From the NCBI GenBank assembly GCA_963822695.1, contig CAWGJH010000021.1, positions 1 through 64,000 of the forward strand: a DNA stretch of 64,000 nt, in the 5' to 3' direction. This DNA is from GCA-003244245 sp963822695. GTDB lineage: Bacteria > Actinomycetota > Actinomycetes > Mycobacteriales > Pseudonocardiaceae. The notes under the pieces were generated by a model. It ran no database searches. It had not been told where the DNA came from and saw nothing but the letters and a program-made list of their open reading frames with translations. Positions 17,272-26,289 of this stretch are shown piece by piece. Position numbers and translations under genes: made by a program. Position 1 is the stretch's first letter; the number at the start of each line of letters is the position of its first letter.

Positions 17272-18756
17272 ATGGACGAGTACGGGAAGTCGGACAGGTC
17301 CGTAGTACCGGTGAAGCCGCCGAACAAGACCGCGGTCGCGGAGGTGGTGGAGGAAAGGGGCCTGGTCAAGGGGAACGCGGCTAGCGCAACGCGTCCCGGA
17401 CTCAGAGCCGGGCACGACGCGACAAGCGCGCTGGACCGCGTGCGTCGGAGAGCGGCAACAGACAAGGAAGCACGGTTCACCGCGTTACTACACCATGTCA
17501 CCGTTGATCGACTGCGGGCGGCCTATCGGGCACTGAATCCCCGGGCGGCGACCGGGGTCGACGGGGTGACCTGGGAAGCCTATGGACTCAACCTGGAGGC
17601 ACACCTGCAGGACCTGCACGCGCGGGTTCACCGTGGGGGCTACCAGCCGAGACCGTCACGGCGTGCGTACATCCCGAAGGCGGACGGGCGGCAAAGGCCG
17701 CTCGGCATCGCCGCGTTGGAGGACAAGATTCTCCAACGTGCCGTCGTCGAGGTGCTGGGCGCTATCTACGAGGCGGACTTCGCTGGGTTCTCCTATGGTT
17801 TCAGGCCAGGGCGTAGTCCGCATCACGCGCTCGATGCGCTCGCGGTAGGTATCGAACGCAAGAAGGTGAACTGGGTGCTCGACGCGGATATTCGCGACTT
17901 CTTCACCAGTCTTGATCACTGCTGGCTGGAGAAGTTTCTGGAGCACCGGATCGCGGACAAGCGCATCCTGCGCCTGCTCCGCAAGTGGTTGAAGGCGGGA
18001 GTCATCGAAAACGGGGAATGGTCGCGGACTCTGGAGGGGGCTCCCCAGGGAGCATCGGCGTCGCCCCTGCTGGCGAACGTCTACCTCCACTATGTCCTCG
18101 ACCTGTGGGCCCGGTGGTGGAGGAGTCGGTACACGCACGGGGATGTGATCATCGTGCGTTTCGCCGACGACTTCATTGTGGGCTTTGAGTATCAGGATGA
18201 CGCACAGCGGTTCCTCACAGATCTCCGTGAGCGATTCGCGAAGTTCGGTCTGGAACTGCACGACCAGAAGACGCGCCTGATCGAGTTCGGGCGGCACGCC
18301 ACCCGACGGCGGAAGGCACGCGGGCTCGGAAAGCCCGAGACGTTCGATTTCCTCGGTTTCACGCATCTCTGCGGCAAGACCAGGGACGGACGATTCGGAC
18401 TCCGACGCATCACGATCTCAAAGCGGATGCGAACGAAACTGCGGGAGCTCAAACAACAGCTCCAGCGGCAACGACATCAGCCTGTCCCCGAGCAGGGCAG
18501 ATGGCTGGCAAGCGTGGTGCGAGGGCATCTCGCTTACTACGCCGTGCCCGGCAACAGCAAGGCGATCCGGGCATTCCACACCCAGGCAACCAGGCACTGG
18601 TACCAGGCGCTACGGCGCCGCAGCCAGCGCACCCGCCTGAACTGGGAACGCATGGATCGTCTCGCCACCCGATGGCTACCTCCCACCCGGATCATGCATC
18701 CATGGCCGAGCATGCGATTCAACGCCCGCACCCAAGGCAGGAGCCCAGTGCGTTAG
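17272..18756 (+). CDS. ltrA: Group II intron reverse transcriptase/maturase (inner intron)
   Basis: This 494-aa protein has NPRAATGVDGVTWEAY, RRAYIPKADGRQRPLG, YGFRPGRSPHHALDAL, VLDADIRDFFTSLDH, GAPQGASASPLLANVYLHY and RFADDFIVGF (FADD catalytic box, about residue 300). A maturase domain with VVRGHLAYYAVPGNSKAIRAF follows. There is no HNH domain. The stop codon falls inside the intron's domain V (18741-18773), an economical overlap seen in this intron type. The sequence is clearly a different lineage from both other maturases in the window. The reading frame is intact. Confidence 0.93.
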   Translation: MDEYGKSDRSVVPVKPPNKTAVAEVVEERGLVKGNAASATRPGLRAGHDATSALDRVRRRAATDKEARFTALLHHVTVDRLRAAYRALNPRAATGVDGVTWEAYGLNLEAHLQDLHARVHRGGYQPRPSRRAYIPKADGRQRPLGIAALEDKILQRAVVEVLGAIYEADFAGFSYGFRPGRSPHHALDALAVGIERKKVNWVLDADIRDFFTSLDHCWLEKFLEHRIADKRILRLLRKWLKAGVIENGEWSRTLEGAPQGASASPLLANVYLHYVLDLWARWWRSRYTHGDVIIVRFADDFIVGFEYQDDAQRFLTDLRERFAKFGLELHDQKTRLIEFGRHATRRRKARGLGKPETFDFLGFTHLCGKTRDGRFGLRRITISKRMRTKLRELKQQLQRQRHQPVPEQGRWLASVVRGHLAYYAVPGNSKAIRAFHTQATRHWYQALRRRSQRTRLNWERMDRLATRWLPPTRIMHPWPSMRFNARTQGRSPVR

Positions 18757-18773
18757 CAGCGCACGCTGGGATC
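18741..18773 (+). ncRNA. Domain V of the inner intron
   Basis: It starts GAGCCCAGTGCG and closes GCACGCTGGGATC. It has the AGC triad near the start, a TTAGCAG terminal loop and complementary arms, followed directly by domain VI. Confidence 0.8.
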
Positions 18774-18865
18774 TGCGCGGGGGGCCGCTGGCAACAGCGG
18801 TCCCTACCGCGACCGTTCCGTTCTGTGGGAGCCCGGGGGTGAAATTCCCCCGGGCGACCCGGCAC

Positions 18866-19260
18866 CCCTGGCTCCCACACCCGCAAGGGGCCTGACATCT
18901 CCAGTCCATCCTGTGAGGGGACGTGTATTGGTTAGCCCGGCAGATCTCCCGTATACTCGCAGATGACGGTTCCCTCGCGGGGCAGTGTGCCGAAGGCGCA
19001 CCGTTTACCCATCCGGAGATATCACAGCGTGTATCAACTCCTCAGTGTCGGCGTTTCTTTCCTTTGTGGGGATAACTCGCGTGCGCAGCACAACGACCCC
19101 CGGGTACCATCGGTACCCGGGGAACCGCGTGTTCCCTACCGGGCCGCCCTGAACTATTTGCACGGGCGAGGGATGGTCGGCTTGTTCTCCACCAATCGTT
19201 TAAATTTCTCCTTAGTCGTCTAAAATTTCTCTGCCGGATGGCTGGGGCCGGTCAGGGATG
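18866..19260. other. Flank of the intron nest, no gene seen
   Basis: No coding frame could be supported here. It contains the hairpin at 19098-19122 and, further right, an AT-rich stretch near 19190-19235. Confidence 0.5.
19098..19122 (+). terminator. GC-rich hairpin
   Basis: CCCCGGGTACC (19098-19108) pairs perfectly with GGTACCCGGGG (19112-19122) over 11 bp around a 3-nt loop. No gene ends nearby, so it may belong to the sequence the introns invaded. Confidence 0.5.
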
Positions 19261-19269
19261 ACCGAGAAG

Positions 19270-19860
19270 TCAGACGGGTGCGAAGATCGGCAATCCGATC
19301 AGCGTTGAGGGGGGAATCTCCAGCGCGCTGGCCAGTGCCATGATCTCGGAGAGGGTCAGCTCGCGGTGTCCGTGTTCGATGCGGTGCAGGGTGGATTTAT
19401 CCATCCCGGCTAGCCCGGCGAGGACCCGCAGCGACTTGTCCCGGCTGGTGCGGATCCGGTGGATGCGCAGGCCGATCGTGCGCATCATCATCGCGGCATC
19501 CTGACTCGCCGGGGCCGGCCTTCTCGGGGAGCGATCTGGTGGTGATGTGCTGCGGTGGGAGTGCCTGCGCCTGGCTAGCGGCCGGGTTCCCGATCCGGTG
19601 GAGGGTGGTGGTGGGGGCTGGTCGTCGTCGAGGTACTTGGTGAGTTGCTGGGCGGTTCCGGCGGCTTCCCAGATTCCGGTGGAAAGCTGGGCGGCCCGAC
19701 AGACATCGAGTCGCATCGTGGCACCGTGATCCCCGTACGCTAGGCGCAGGATCACGGTGCCATCGCGGTGGGCGCTGGCTTGGACCGTGCCGTCAGGGTC
19801 GGTGGGGGTCAGGCCGTGTACCGGCACGATCCAGTGTTCCCGGCTCAGATCACCAGTCAC
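19270..19860 (-). CDS. XRE-family helix-turn-helix protein
   Basis: The 196-aa frame from GTG 19860 (preceded by GGAAGGGGTGAG) has an N-terminal half of unknown fold (EHWIVPVHGLTPTDPDGTV, GTVILRLAYGDHGATMRLDV). A Pro/Ser/Arg-rich linker follows. The C-terminal Cro/C1-type HTH reads GLRIHRIRTSRDKSLRVLAG and MDKSTLHRIEHGHRELTLSE. The HTH alone could be made from ATG codons near 19490. In related actinomycete regulators this HTH opens a longer TPR protein, so the C-terminus here may be truncated. It is divergent from the HTH-TPR gene at 20167, an arrangement common for Pseudonocardiales XRE pairs. Target and ligand are unknown. Confidence 0.65.
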   Translation of the reverse strand: MTGDLSREHWIVPVHGLTPTDPDGTVQASAHRDGTVILRLAYGDHGATMRLDVCRAAQLSTGIWEAAGTAQQLTKYLDDDQPPPPPSTGSGTRPLARRRHSHRSTSPPDRSPRRPAPASQDAAMMMRTIGLRIHRIRTSRDKSLRVLAGLAGMDKSTLHRIEHGHRELTLSEIMALASALEIPPSTLIGLPIFAPV

Positions 19861-20166
19861 CTGCTCACCCCTTCCGTGGTTCTGCTGAGTCAAGCCATGG
19901 TCATACGTCACGTCATGACCTGCACAGGCGTCACTCAGACCAGCCTGGATGGTCACGGCGCGATCATCTCCACTGATCGCTGAGACAGGCACTGCATAGG
20001 GGTACGCTCCAACCGTGTATGGGTGCGGTGAGTGGCTGCACATAGTGTCCTCGGGGCGCTGCCTCGGAGAAGATGTGCTGATGAGGCCCTCAGGGCGCCC
20101 CCAGGGTGGACCAGTGAGGCACTACGCTCAGCGCGTCAGTTTCCGTGTCTGTCGAGAGGATCGTGG

Positions 20167-21858
20167 GTGCACCGGATGGTCAGCGTTCAGTGCTGGACCG
20201 GAGCCGAGACCAAGGCCCTGCGCCAGGCCATGCGCCTGAGCATCCGTGCTTTCGCCGCATATCTTGGTATCGACGCTCGGACGGTGAACAAGTGGGAAGC
20301 CAGGCACACCACCATCACCTTGCGCCCCCATACCCAAGCGCTCATGGACACCGCCCTCGCGCGGGCACCCGAAGAGGTGAAAAACCGCTTCATTCACACA
20401 GTGCGCAGCGCGGGGCAGGAGCAACACGGAAACACAGCGCAGTTTACCGTAGCTGCGCATGCCCCTCATACCGAACCGGTCCCGGGCTCGGACTTCCGTA
20501 CCCCGTTGTCGAGAAACGACGACCTCGACTCCTTACCCACTGAGTTAGCCCCTAATCCCTGCATTATTTCCGAGATGTCATACTCAGGCAACGATGGAAT
20601 CATAGACTATTCGGAGGAGCGACCTGAGGGTTCACAGAGTCATCCGGATGATTCGACGACTCAATCGCCTTCGTTGACACAATTCGGCCCTGTCGGTAAT
20701 TTTGCTGCGTTGTTCGCCGCGAACCTGGCGCTGTTCACCGCTGCCGCGCAGAGTATTCATGAAGGGAAGGGGTACAATGAACTACTTACGAGTGTGCGGC
20801 GATTGGTGGACAGAATGAACCGGCGTGACCTGTTGCAGCTATTTGGTGTGACCGCGACGACCGCCTGTGCTTCCCCGTGGTTCGAAGGTCTGGATCCAGG
20901 TGAACAAGAACGCGTGGTGGCGGCCATTATTAAACCAGAACGGGTAGATGCGCAGATCATCACGCACATCGAATCTATTCTTTTCGACGCCCACCTCAGC
21001 AACGACAAACTAGGCCCACGTGCGGCGCTGCATACCGTTCTTGCCCAGCAACAGATATTACAGGCCATGACTGCCGAGTGCCCCGATGAGCTACGGCCGC
21101 GCCTCCTCTCGGTGCTCGGAAATTCTCAGCGAAGCGCGGGCTGGATTTCCTTTAATGCCGACGATCTCTCTGCTACGCGGCGATACTACGAGCAAGCGCG
21201 TGTTGTTGCGCATGACGCACAGGATCTGGAACTCACCACCATGGTGCTGGCGAACTTGAGCCACGCTGCAGAATCGTCCGGACAACCGGCCATGTCGGTT
21301 GACTACGCTGTTGCCGCACAAACATGGGCAGAACGAGCTCATAACGCCTGTTTAAGTGCGTTTGCTTCCGACATTGGCGCGTGTGCCTTTGCGGCGATGG
21401 GTGACTATAACACAACAATGCGGCACCTTGACAGCACGCAGGCCTATCTACCCGAGTGTTCGGAACAATCAGCGCTTACCTTCTACACGTACAGCGAAGC
21501 GCTACACGTCGCTAGACGCGGAAAGTGCCTCCTTAAGCTCGGCCAGAAAGCCGACGTGGTGAAAGTCATTGGCGAATCGTTGAAACTCTATGCTGCGGAG
21601 CAGCCCAACTCCTCTTCTTATAGGAATATCAATATCGCGATGGCTAAGTTGGATCTTAGTGCGGCTCACGTGCAAGCGGGTGATATTGATGAAGGCGCGG
21701 CTATGCTTGCGAGCGTTGGGGACTTCGTTTCCCAGAATCGTGCCGATCGCCTCGTGAAACGAGTGCGCAACATCCGTGCCACCCTGGAACCATGGCAGGA
21801 CACGCCACCGGTCAAGCAACTTGATGATCAACTTCACGGATCTGGGCTGCGCTCTTGA
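20167..21858 (+). CDS. HTH regulator with C-terminal TPR domain
   Basis: This protein of about 563 aa has an N-terminal HTH (ALRQAMRLSIRAFAAYLGID, then ARTVNKWEARHTTITLRP) of the XRE type. A low-complexity linker follows (residues about 80-190). The region after it begins NRRDLLQLFGVTATTACASP, resembling a lipoprotein-like or TAT-like leader retained in these regulators. A TPR-rich C-terminal half contains LLSVLGNSQRSAGWISFNAD and LEL..MVLANLSHAAESSGQP. Proteins of this build are abundant in Actinobacteria and often control nearby secondary-metabolism or peptide-signalling genes. GTG 20167 is 7 nt from GAGAGG; ATG 20176 is an alternative. GC is slightly lower than the surroundings. The target is unknown. 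Confidence 0.75.
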   Translation: MHRMVSVQCWTGAETKALRQAMRLSIRAFAAYLGIDARTVNKWEARHTTITLRPHTQALMDTALARAPEEVKNRFIHTVRSAGQEQHGNTAQFTVAAHAPHTEPVPGSDFRTPLSRNDDLDSLPTELAPNPCIISEMSYSGNDGIIDYSEERPEGSQSHPDDSTTQSPSLTQFGPVGNFAALFAANLALFTAAAQSIHEGKGYNELLTSVRRLVDRMNRRDLLQLFGVTATTACASPWFEGLDPGEQERVVAAIIKPERVDAQIITHIESILFDAHLSNDKLGPRAALHTVLAQQQILQAMTAECPDELRPRLLSVLGNSQRSAGWISFNADDLSATRRYYEQARVVAHDAQDLELTTMVLANLSHAAESSGQPAMSVDYAVAAQTWAERAHNACLSAFASDIGACAFAAMGDYNTTMRHLDSTQAYLPECSEQSALTFYTYSEALHVARRGKCLLKLGQKADVVKVIGESLKLYAAEQPNSSSYRNINIAMAKLDLSAAHVQAGDIDEGAAMLASVGDFVSQNRADRLVKRVRNIRATLEPWQDTPPVKQLDDQLHGSGLRS

Positions 21859-21949
21859 TCGAGGGTACCGTTGGAGTTGAAGACTACTCCTGACCGGCTC
21901 ATGGTTACAAGCTCATGGTTACAAACGGGGTTCAAAGCCTTTTCTCAGC

Positions 21950-22570
21950 AGATAGCATTCCCAGGCAGCGAAACACCGTCAGGCCAAGCCTCGCGCATCT
22001 TCAGTCAAGGAGCCGCGCCGGCTGCAACGCCGCTTCCGTGGCCGCTACGGCAGCGCCCGAGGACATCAGCAGCAGCTCACCCACCACCTGCGGCATGAGA
22101 TCGTCTTCGCTGGTCGCGGCCCAGTCCCCACCCACATCGCGGAGATTATGGGCATCGAACCCGGTGCCGAGGTCGTCATCCGCCGCCGCAATCTCTTCGA
22201 CAAGGACACCGCAGCGCTCGACGAGATCGGCGCGAGCTACCTCCCGACCTCCGTCGCCGGGGGAACCTTCCTCGAAGAACCCACTGTTGTTCCCAAGGCC
22301 TTGTTCCTGTGCGTGGAAGACCTCACCGGCCGCCGCTACACCCGCGCCCGTGACCAATGGATCGCCCGGATGCCCACCGCCGAAGAGTCCGTCATCCTCG
22401 AACTACCCACCGGAGCATCGGTCATGCACATCGTCCACACCGCACGCGACGAACACGGCGCCATCCTGGAAATCTCCGAGTCAGTCTGGCCAGCCGACCG
22501 CGTGATCGTCATTGACGACTACGACATTGAGCAGGAACCCACGAAGCCCGAGATTCCCAGCGAGGTCTAG
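21950..22570 (+). pseudogene. GntR-family regulator remnant (UTRA domain only)
   Basis: An open frame reads KEPRRLQRRFRGRYGSA, then HEIVFAGRGPVPTHIAEIMG. It becomes a clear UTRA ligand-binding domain (AEVVIRRRNLFDKD, SYLPTSVAGGTFLEEP, LPTGASVMHIVHTARDEHG, EISESVWPADRVIVIDDYDI). The winged helix-turn-helix that should precede it is missing, and a stop near 21950 closes the frame upstream with no start before ATG 22148. It cannot bind DNA as a GntR regulator. Another, intact GntR lies at 45181, but the two UTRA domains are not close copies. Confidence 0.7.
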
Positions 22571-22610
22571 GTTCTCAGCCTGATCTAGACACACGCGAGA
22601 TCATCAGCAC

Positions 22611-22950
22611 GTGACCGACCAAGCCGAGTTCGTGCACAACCTACAGAACCACTGGCGGTGGGAACCCGGCTGGCGCGAAGACCGAACCTTCCATACCTGG
22701 CACCCTCACCTTCGCTAACCAACCTGAGGTTCACCGCCTGGTCACCGACTACTACGCCACCCTCGCTGACGTACTCGGCCTGGATTTCATCCCGGCCGAG
22801 TCGCTCGAAGTGGCCGCACATCACCATGCAAGGACTCCGCTTCACCGACGAGATCACCGAATCCGACGCCCACACCATCACCGAAGCGACCAGACGACTA
22901 CTCGCTTCGCTGATGTGCCCGCACCGACGACCGGCGAGATCACGATGCGC
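22611..22950 (+). pseudogene. 2'-5' RNA ligase-like protein remnant
   Basis: From GTG 22611 the frames read TDQAEFVHNLQNHWRWEPGW, then TFANQPEVHRLVTDYYATLA, then HITMQGLRFTDEITESDAHT. This matches the N-terminal half of a LigT-type 2H phosphoesterase, in which HITM is the first HxT motif. A one-base insertion near 22705 and another indel near 22820 break the frame. The second HxT half is absent. Confidence 0.5.
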
Positions 22951-22959
22951 ACGTCTAGT

Positions 22960-23557
22960 GCATGTCCCACACCACATTGTGAGAACTTTTTATACGCCTT
23001 CGAGCGCGCCGAGCGGCTCGCGCGCGACACAAAGGCGTGGCCATGAACAAGCAGTGGTTACGTCCGGGAGAGGGAGGCGCGATTGTGCGGAGCCGCCCCC
23101 CAGTAGTGTCAAGCCCGCTGCGCATCCCGATCTGCCCGGCCTTTCCACGCATCAAGCGTTGAGCAGTGACTGTCACCATGGCAAGCGAGTCAGGTACGGG
23201 GGGCCGGGCGGACCGCGAGTAAAAGGCTTGACCTCAGGACCCCTACGATTCCTCGGTTAACTAAGTAGTCGAAATGAAATAAGTAGTGCATCTGGGAGCA
23301 TCGTTGAGCCCGTGACCTGCGATGATGCCAATCATGGTGGATTTATTACTTCATTCCGGTTACTAAGTAGCCGAATTGCATTCCGATTGCTAACACCAAC
23401 AGGCCAGGGACCTGCCGTATTGTAGCTGACGCACGCCTCCTTTCCCTCAATTCGCATCGCAAGTTGACCCGCGCCAGCTGTGGCTCCACGCTGAGATTAG
23501 GCAGTCTATTGTTTGGATACTGTGCCTAGGCACCACCGTCTACGTGGGCAAAACCGC
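22960..23557. other. AT-richer intergenic stretch before the R-M genes
   Basis: No gene was supported. It contains two near-identical short repeats (23258-23273 and 23360-23374) and marks a fall in GC that continues through the restriction-modification genes. Confidence 0.5.
23258..23374 (+). repeat. Direct repeats ACTAAGTAG(T/C)CGAA
   Basis: ACTAAGTAGTCGAA ends at 23273 and ACTAAGTAGCCGAA ends at 23374. A partial third copy (AATAAGTAGTGCAT) is at 23278-23291. They lie downstream of the specificity-subunit gene, at the GC boundary, and could mark an insertion edge. Confidence 0.5.
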
Positions 23558-23563
23558 CTTGAT

Positions 23564-24517
23564 TTATGTCACTAGATCTTCTCCCACTGCACCCTCTTTG
23601 TCATCGTAGCAATCAACAGTTGACAAGAAAACGTGATGTTGCTCATCGCGAGAGAGGTAGTCAATGAACCTTTCACGAAGTCGCGCCGACCCTTCATAAT
23701 ATGCCCGGAATGGCGCGCTCACCGCTTCAGCCTCAGCGGAGGTGGCCGGTAGAGGAATCAGGATATCCCTGTACCTAGTACCCGCATCTTCTCTGTTAGT
23801 CTGCATAAACACTATCCGCGACCATTGCTCGCGAACGACTTTAAGGCTCATTGCCCACGCCAGGTAAAAACTGTCAAAATTCGCCTTGGCTCCGGGACGC
23901 ATAACCAGAACCTCTTTGGTAAGAACCACCTGCTCTTGACCGGGCATGATCACTGAAAAATCTCCGATGTTTTTACTGGTTCGAATCGGCGTCACAAGGT
24001 CATACGGCCGTAAGTTGGAAAACCGACCACGCCAATAACGCTCGGCAACAATTCTCGACACACGATTCGTCGGATTGATATTTAGGTGTCCCGCACGCAG
24101 GTCGGATACTTTAATGTACGGTATGCTCCCGTGTCGCATATCTGCCGACGGACTACCATGGCCACCTCTAAGGACAACCAAGTCTGAGTCAGCAAGTTCA
24201 CCAAGCTTCGTCGCAGTAAAGCCGGCCCATGAATTAGCGATGACTTCGTCTAGCGCACTAATTGCACGGTCGTCATAATAGGCAGGCACCGCGTAGCTGT
24301 TGGAGATTTTATCACTCGGGACCCAGCGGGTAGTCTCAGTAAGGTGTCCCGCGAGTACGGAATGGACGTCTTCGCGCAGCTGATCGTCGATCTTGTCGGT
24401 TCGTCTGCCAGTTGCGGCATCAATAACGTAGAGCTCCTGGCCATCCTTGTTAATGCCGCAAGTTGCGGCGAATGATACCAGTACTTGGTCGTCGCGGAAC
24501 CAGGTAGGCTTACGCAT
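23564..24517 (-). CDS. hsdS: Type I restriction-modification specificity-like subunit
   Basis: This 317-aa protein starts ATGCGTAAG, overlapping the end of the methylase gene by 8 nt, so translation is coupled. It opens RKPTWFRDDQVLVSFAATCG. It contains a target-recognition-like half with LRGGHGSPSADMRHGSIPYI, KVSDLRAGHLNINPTNRVS, LRPYDLVTPIRTSKNIGDFS, and RYRDILIPLPATSAEAEAVS followed by a helical spacer. That matches one TRD plus conserved helix of HsdS. It is shorter than classical two-TRD HsdS (about 400 aa), suggesting a half-subunit that dimerises or works with the fused methylase. GC content is visibly lower than the host average, consistent with recent transfer. Confidence 0.72.
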   Translation of the reverse strand: MRKPTWFRDDQVLVSFAATCGINKDGQELYVIDAATGRRTDKIDDQLREDVHSVLAGHLTETTRWVPSDKISNSYAVPAYYDDRAISALDEVIANSWAGFTATKLGELADSDLVVLRGGHGSPSADMRHGSIPYIKVSDLRAGHLNINPTNRVSRIVAERYWRGRFSNLRPYDLVTPIRTSKNIGDFSVIMPGQEQVVLTKEVLVMRPGAKANFDSFYLAWAMSLKVVREQWSRIVFMQTNREDAGTRYRDILIPLPATSAEAEAVSAPFRAYYEGSARLRERFIDYLSRDEQHHVFLSTVDCYDDKEGAVGEDLVT

Positions 24518-26108
24518 CAGAAACCTTCTCAAAGATGTAGAAATTGGTCTTCGCTCGACAGAATCCCTGAAATGCTTCCATTGGTATGTTTAGGACGCCA
24601 CGCAATTCGAGCCTTGGCTTTAGCCAATTTGGAAGCCATGAATATGTGGAGGAAAAGAAGTAAGTTTCCGGCAGAACAATTCCCAGTCGTCCGCCGGGGG
24701 CGAGCAGTCGATAAGCCCGTTCTAAAAAAACTAGGCCTATCTCAAGCTCAATGTAATCTCCCTCTCGTCGACTACCGGCACGTGCAATGGTATACTTGTT
24801 TCGCCGAGCGTCGAAACTTGAGAACTTAAGATTCTTGCCGAACGGAGGATTTGTGATCACTACGGTATACGAACTGTCCGTGAGTGGTTTTTGGAGATGA
24901 GGGTAATCCACTCTCCATCGATCTTCGCGAAGCGAGTCGCCAACATGAATATTGGTCGATCCATCCCCCAAGATTACCATTATTGCTCGCGCTAGCTTGA
25001 CATTGATCCTGTCTTTGTCTACGCCGAAGACTTGCTTGTGTGTCCAGGTTCGGGCGTTCGCCTCCGCTGTCGGTCTCATCGCTTGCGAAACAACGGCACG
25101 AAAGGCCTCTATGAGAAACCCTTCAGTTCCACACGCGGGATCAATAATCTTGTCGTCGCGTCGAATATCCATAAGCGCGACGGCGCTCTCAATGATCCGC
25201 CTCGGCGTAAAATACTGACCTTCCCCAGCCTTCAGATTATCAGTACGGAACACTTGAAACGCAGTCGAGACGGCATCAGCGCGCATATCCAATAACCGCC
25301 ATCTCGACAACTCATACACCGCCTGGTGGATCGTATGGTCATCGAGCAGCAATTCTTGATCTTGAGTTTCAGTGAAGACGTCGGTACGAAGACGTCGCAA
25401 ATCCTTAAACGCCTCACGTATTCGGCGGGCGGTCTGAGCCTCCGATGCGGCCAGTTGGAAAGATACAGGAGAGCTGGGTTCTTCGCTGGCGGTAGTGTCT
25501 GAATCGAGCTTTAGAAGTAGAAGATTGCAGATTTGGTTTAACTGTTCATCTGGGCGAGTTGCGCGACTGTCACTGGCCACTACAACTTCGAGCAGTCGCT
25601 TGAATACTGCCTTGAGATCCCGCTCCAACGGTCCTTTTAGTCGATCGTAAGTAAGTGGCTCACGGGACGGCTTGGATAAACTATCGCCCGGATTAGGAAG
25701 GCCAGCATCTTCAACGGTGTGAAAAGTTCCATCCGCTAACTTGAAGACTGCGACACTTGAACTACCATTAGTCCAGTAGCCGTACTTTGCACGTGGTTCC
25801 CGTGCTAGATATGTCTCTAGCTGACCCCGACCGCCGTGTTTGTCCGGAGACTTGAATTCAAAGATAGCCAGCAGATGTTGCCAATCGCCTGCTCCTCCTT
25901 CGCTATCGAAGATTGCAAGGTCAACAGGCCAGCCATCGTATCTATGGCCCACATCCCTAAGGGCAGCTTGATTCGGCGCCGTGGGAACTCGCCATTCGGG
26001 CGACCATTGAAGTTGGCCCTCGGCCCATCCGAGGGCTATAAGTTGATCGATGATCGGACGTCGGACGCGATCATGCTCTGGGTCACTCCGTCTGGCTCGT
26101 CGAGGCAT
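24510..26108 (-). CDS. hsdM: HsdR N-terminal nuclease domain fused to type I N6-adenine methylase
   Basis: This 532-aa protein starts at ATG 26108, chosen because the conserved region begins just after; no strong ribosome site is seen. Residues about 10-110 resemble the HsdR N-terminal nuclease fold (IIDQLIALGWAE, GWPVDLAIF with the Asp, LLAIFEFKSPDKHG with E-x-K). A helical segment follows, then the methylase: GEGQYFTPRRIIESAVALMD, DPACGTEGFLIEAF (SAM motif I), VVITNPPFGK (catalytic NPPF) and GGRLGIVLPETYFF. No SF2 translocase is encoded. Motif I has Glu where Gly is usual (DPACGTGGF). It forms an operon with the specificity subunit. It may act as a type I-like modification unit or a compact nuclease-methylase. 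Confidence 0.8.
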   Translation of the reverse strand: MPRRARRSDPEHDRVRRPIIDQLIALGWAEGQLQWSPEWRVPTAPNQAALRDVGHRYDGWPVDLAIFDSEGGAGDWQHLLAIFEFKSPDKHGGRGQLETYLAREPRAKYGYWTNGSSSVAVFKLADGTFHTVEDAGLPNPGDSLSKPSREPLTYDRLKGPLERDLKAVFKRLLEVVVASDSRATRPDEQLNQICNLLLLKLDSDTTASEEPSSPVSFQLAASEAQTARRIREAFKDLRRLRTDVFTETQDQELLLDDHTIHQAVYELSRWRLLDMRADAVSTAFQVFRTDNLKAGEGQYFTPRRIIESAVALMDIRRDDKIIDPACGTEGFLIEAFRAVVSQAMRPTAEANARTWTHKQVFGVDKDRINVKLARAIMVILGDGSTNIHVGDSLREDRWRVDYPHLQKPLTDSSYTVVITNPPFGKNLKFSSFDARRNKYTIARAGSRREGDYIELEIGLVFLERAYRLLAPGGRLGIVLPETYFFSSTYSWLPNWLKPRLELRGVLNIPMEAFQGFCRAKTNFYIFEKVSDA

Positions 26109-26289
26109 TGGCACCGCGACACAGTAGCCGTGCGTCACAGCGGCAGGACGCACGAGGCCCACGACACGCGTGCTTGTGGCGCCCTGCGCGCACCCGCCAG
26201 CCGTTGCTGCTAAACTTTTACTCTGTACCAACGAGCAGCTCGCGCGCGCAGCGTTGATCAGCCAGAGTTCCCACCGTGTAGCCACGGCT

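Larger units (their letters stand above)
16906..18813 (+). mobile_element. Third group II intron, nested in domain V of the second
   Basis: It begins GTGCGCCGGG at 16906, directly after the first 24 nt of the outer domain V, and ends ...CTACCGCGAC at 18813. It carries its own maturase and its own domain V (18741-18773, overlapping the maturase stop). Its domain VI hairpin is GGCCGCTG-GCAA-CAGCGG, with a bulged A in CCTACC. All elements for self-splicing are visible. Excision would rebuild the outer intron's catalytic domain. Confidence 0.88.
16882..18823 (+). ncRNA. Split domain V of the outer intron
   Basis: The first 24 nt (16882-16905, starting GAGCGGAATGACGGGAGAC) and the last 10 nt (18814-18823, CGTTCCGTTC) add to exactly 34 nt. 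Joined, they form an 8-bp outer stem (one G-U), a bulge and a 5-bp inner stem capped by GAGA. That is a textbook domain V. The 1908-nt inner intron sits at the bulge. Confidence 0.88.
15122..18865 (+). mobile_element. Second group II intron, containing a third intron
   Basis: The likely 5' end is GTGTCAAACC at 15122, after a GC-rich hairpin. An RNA-only region precedes the maturase at 15613. Domain V starts at 16882, is split by the inner intron, and resumes at 18814. Domain VI follows (GCCCGGGGG / CCCCCGGGC, with a GA bulge as candidate branch point). The 3' end is about 18865 (...CGGCAC). Without the insert the intron is about 1.84 kb. The 5' boundary is less certain than the 3' structure. 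Confidence 0.75.
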
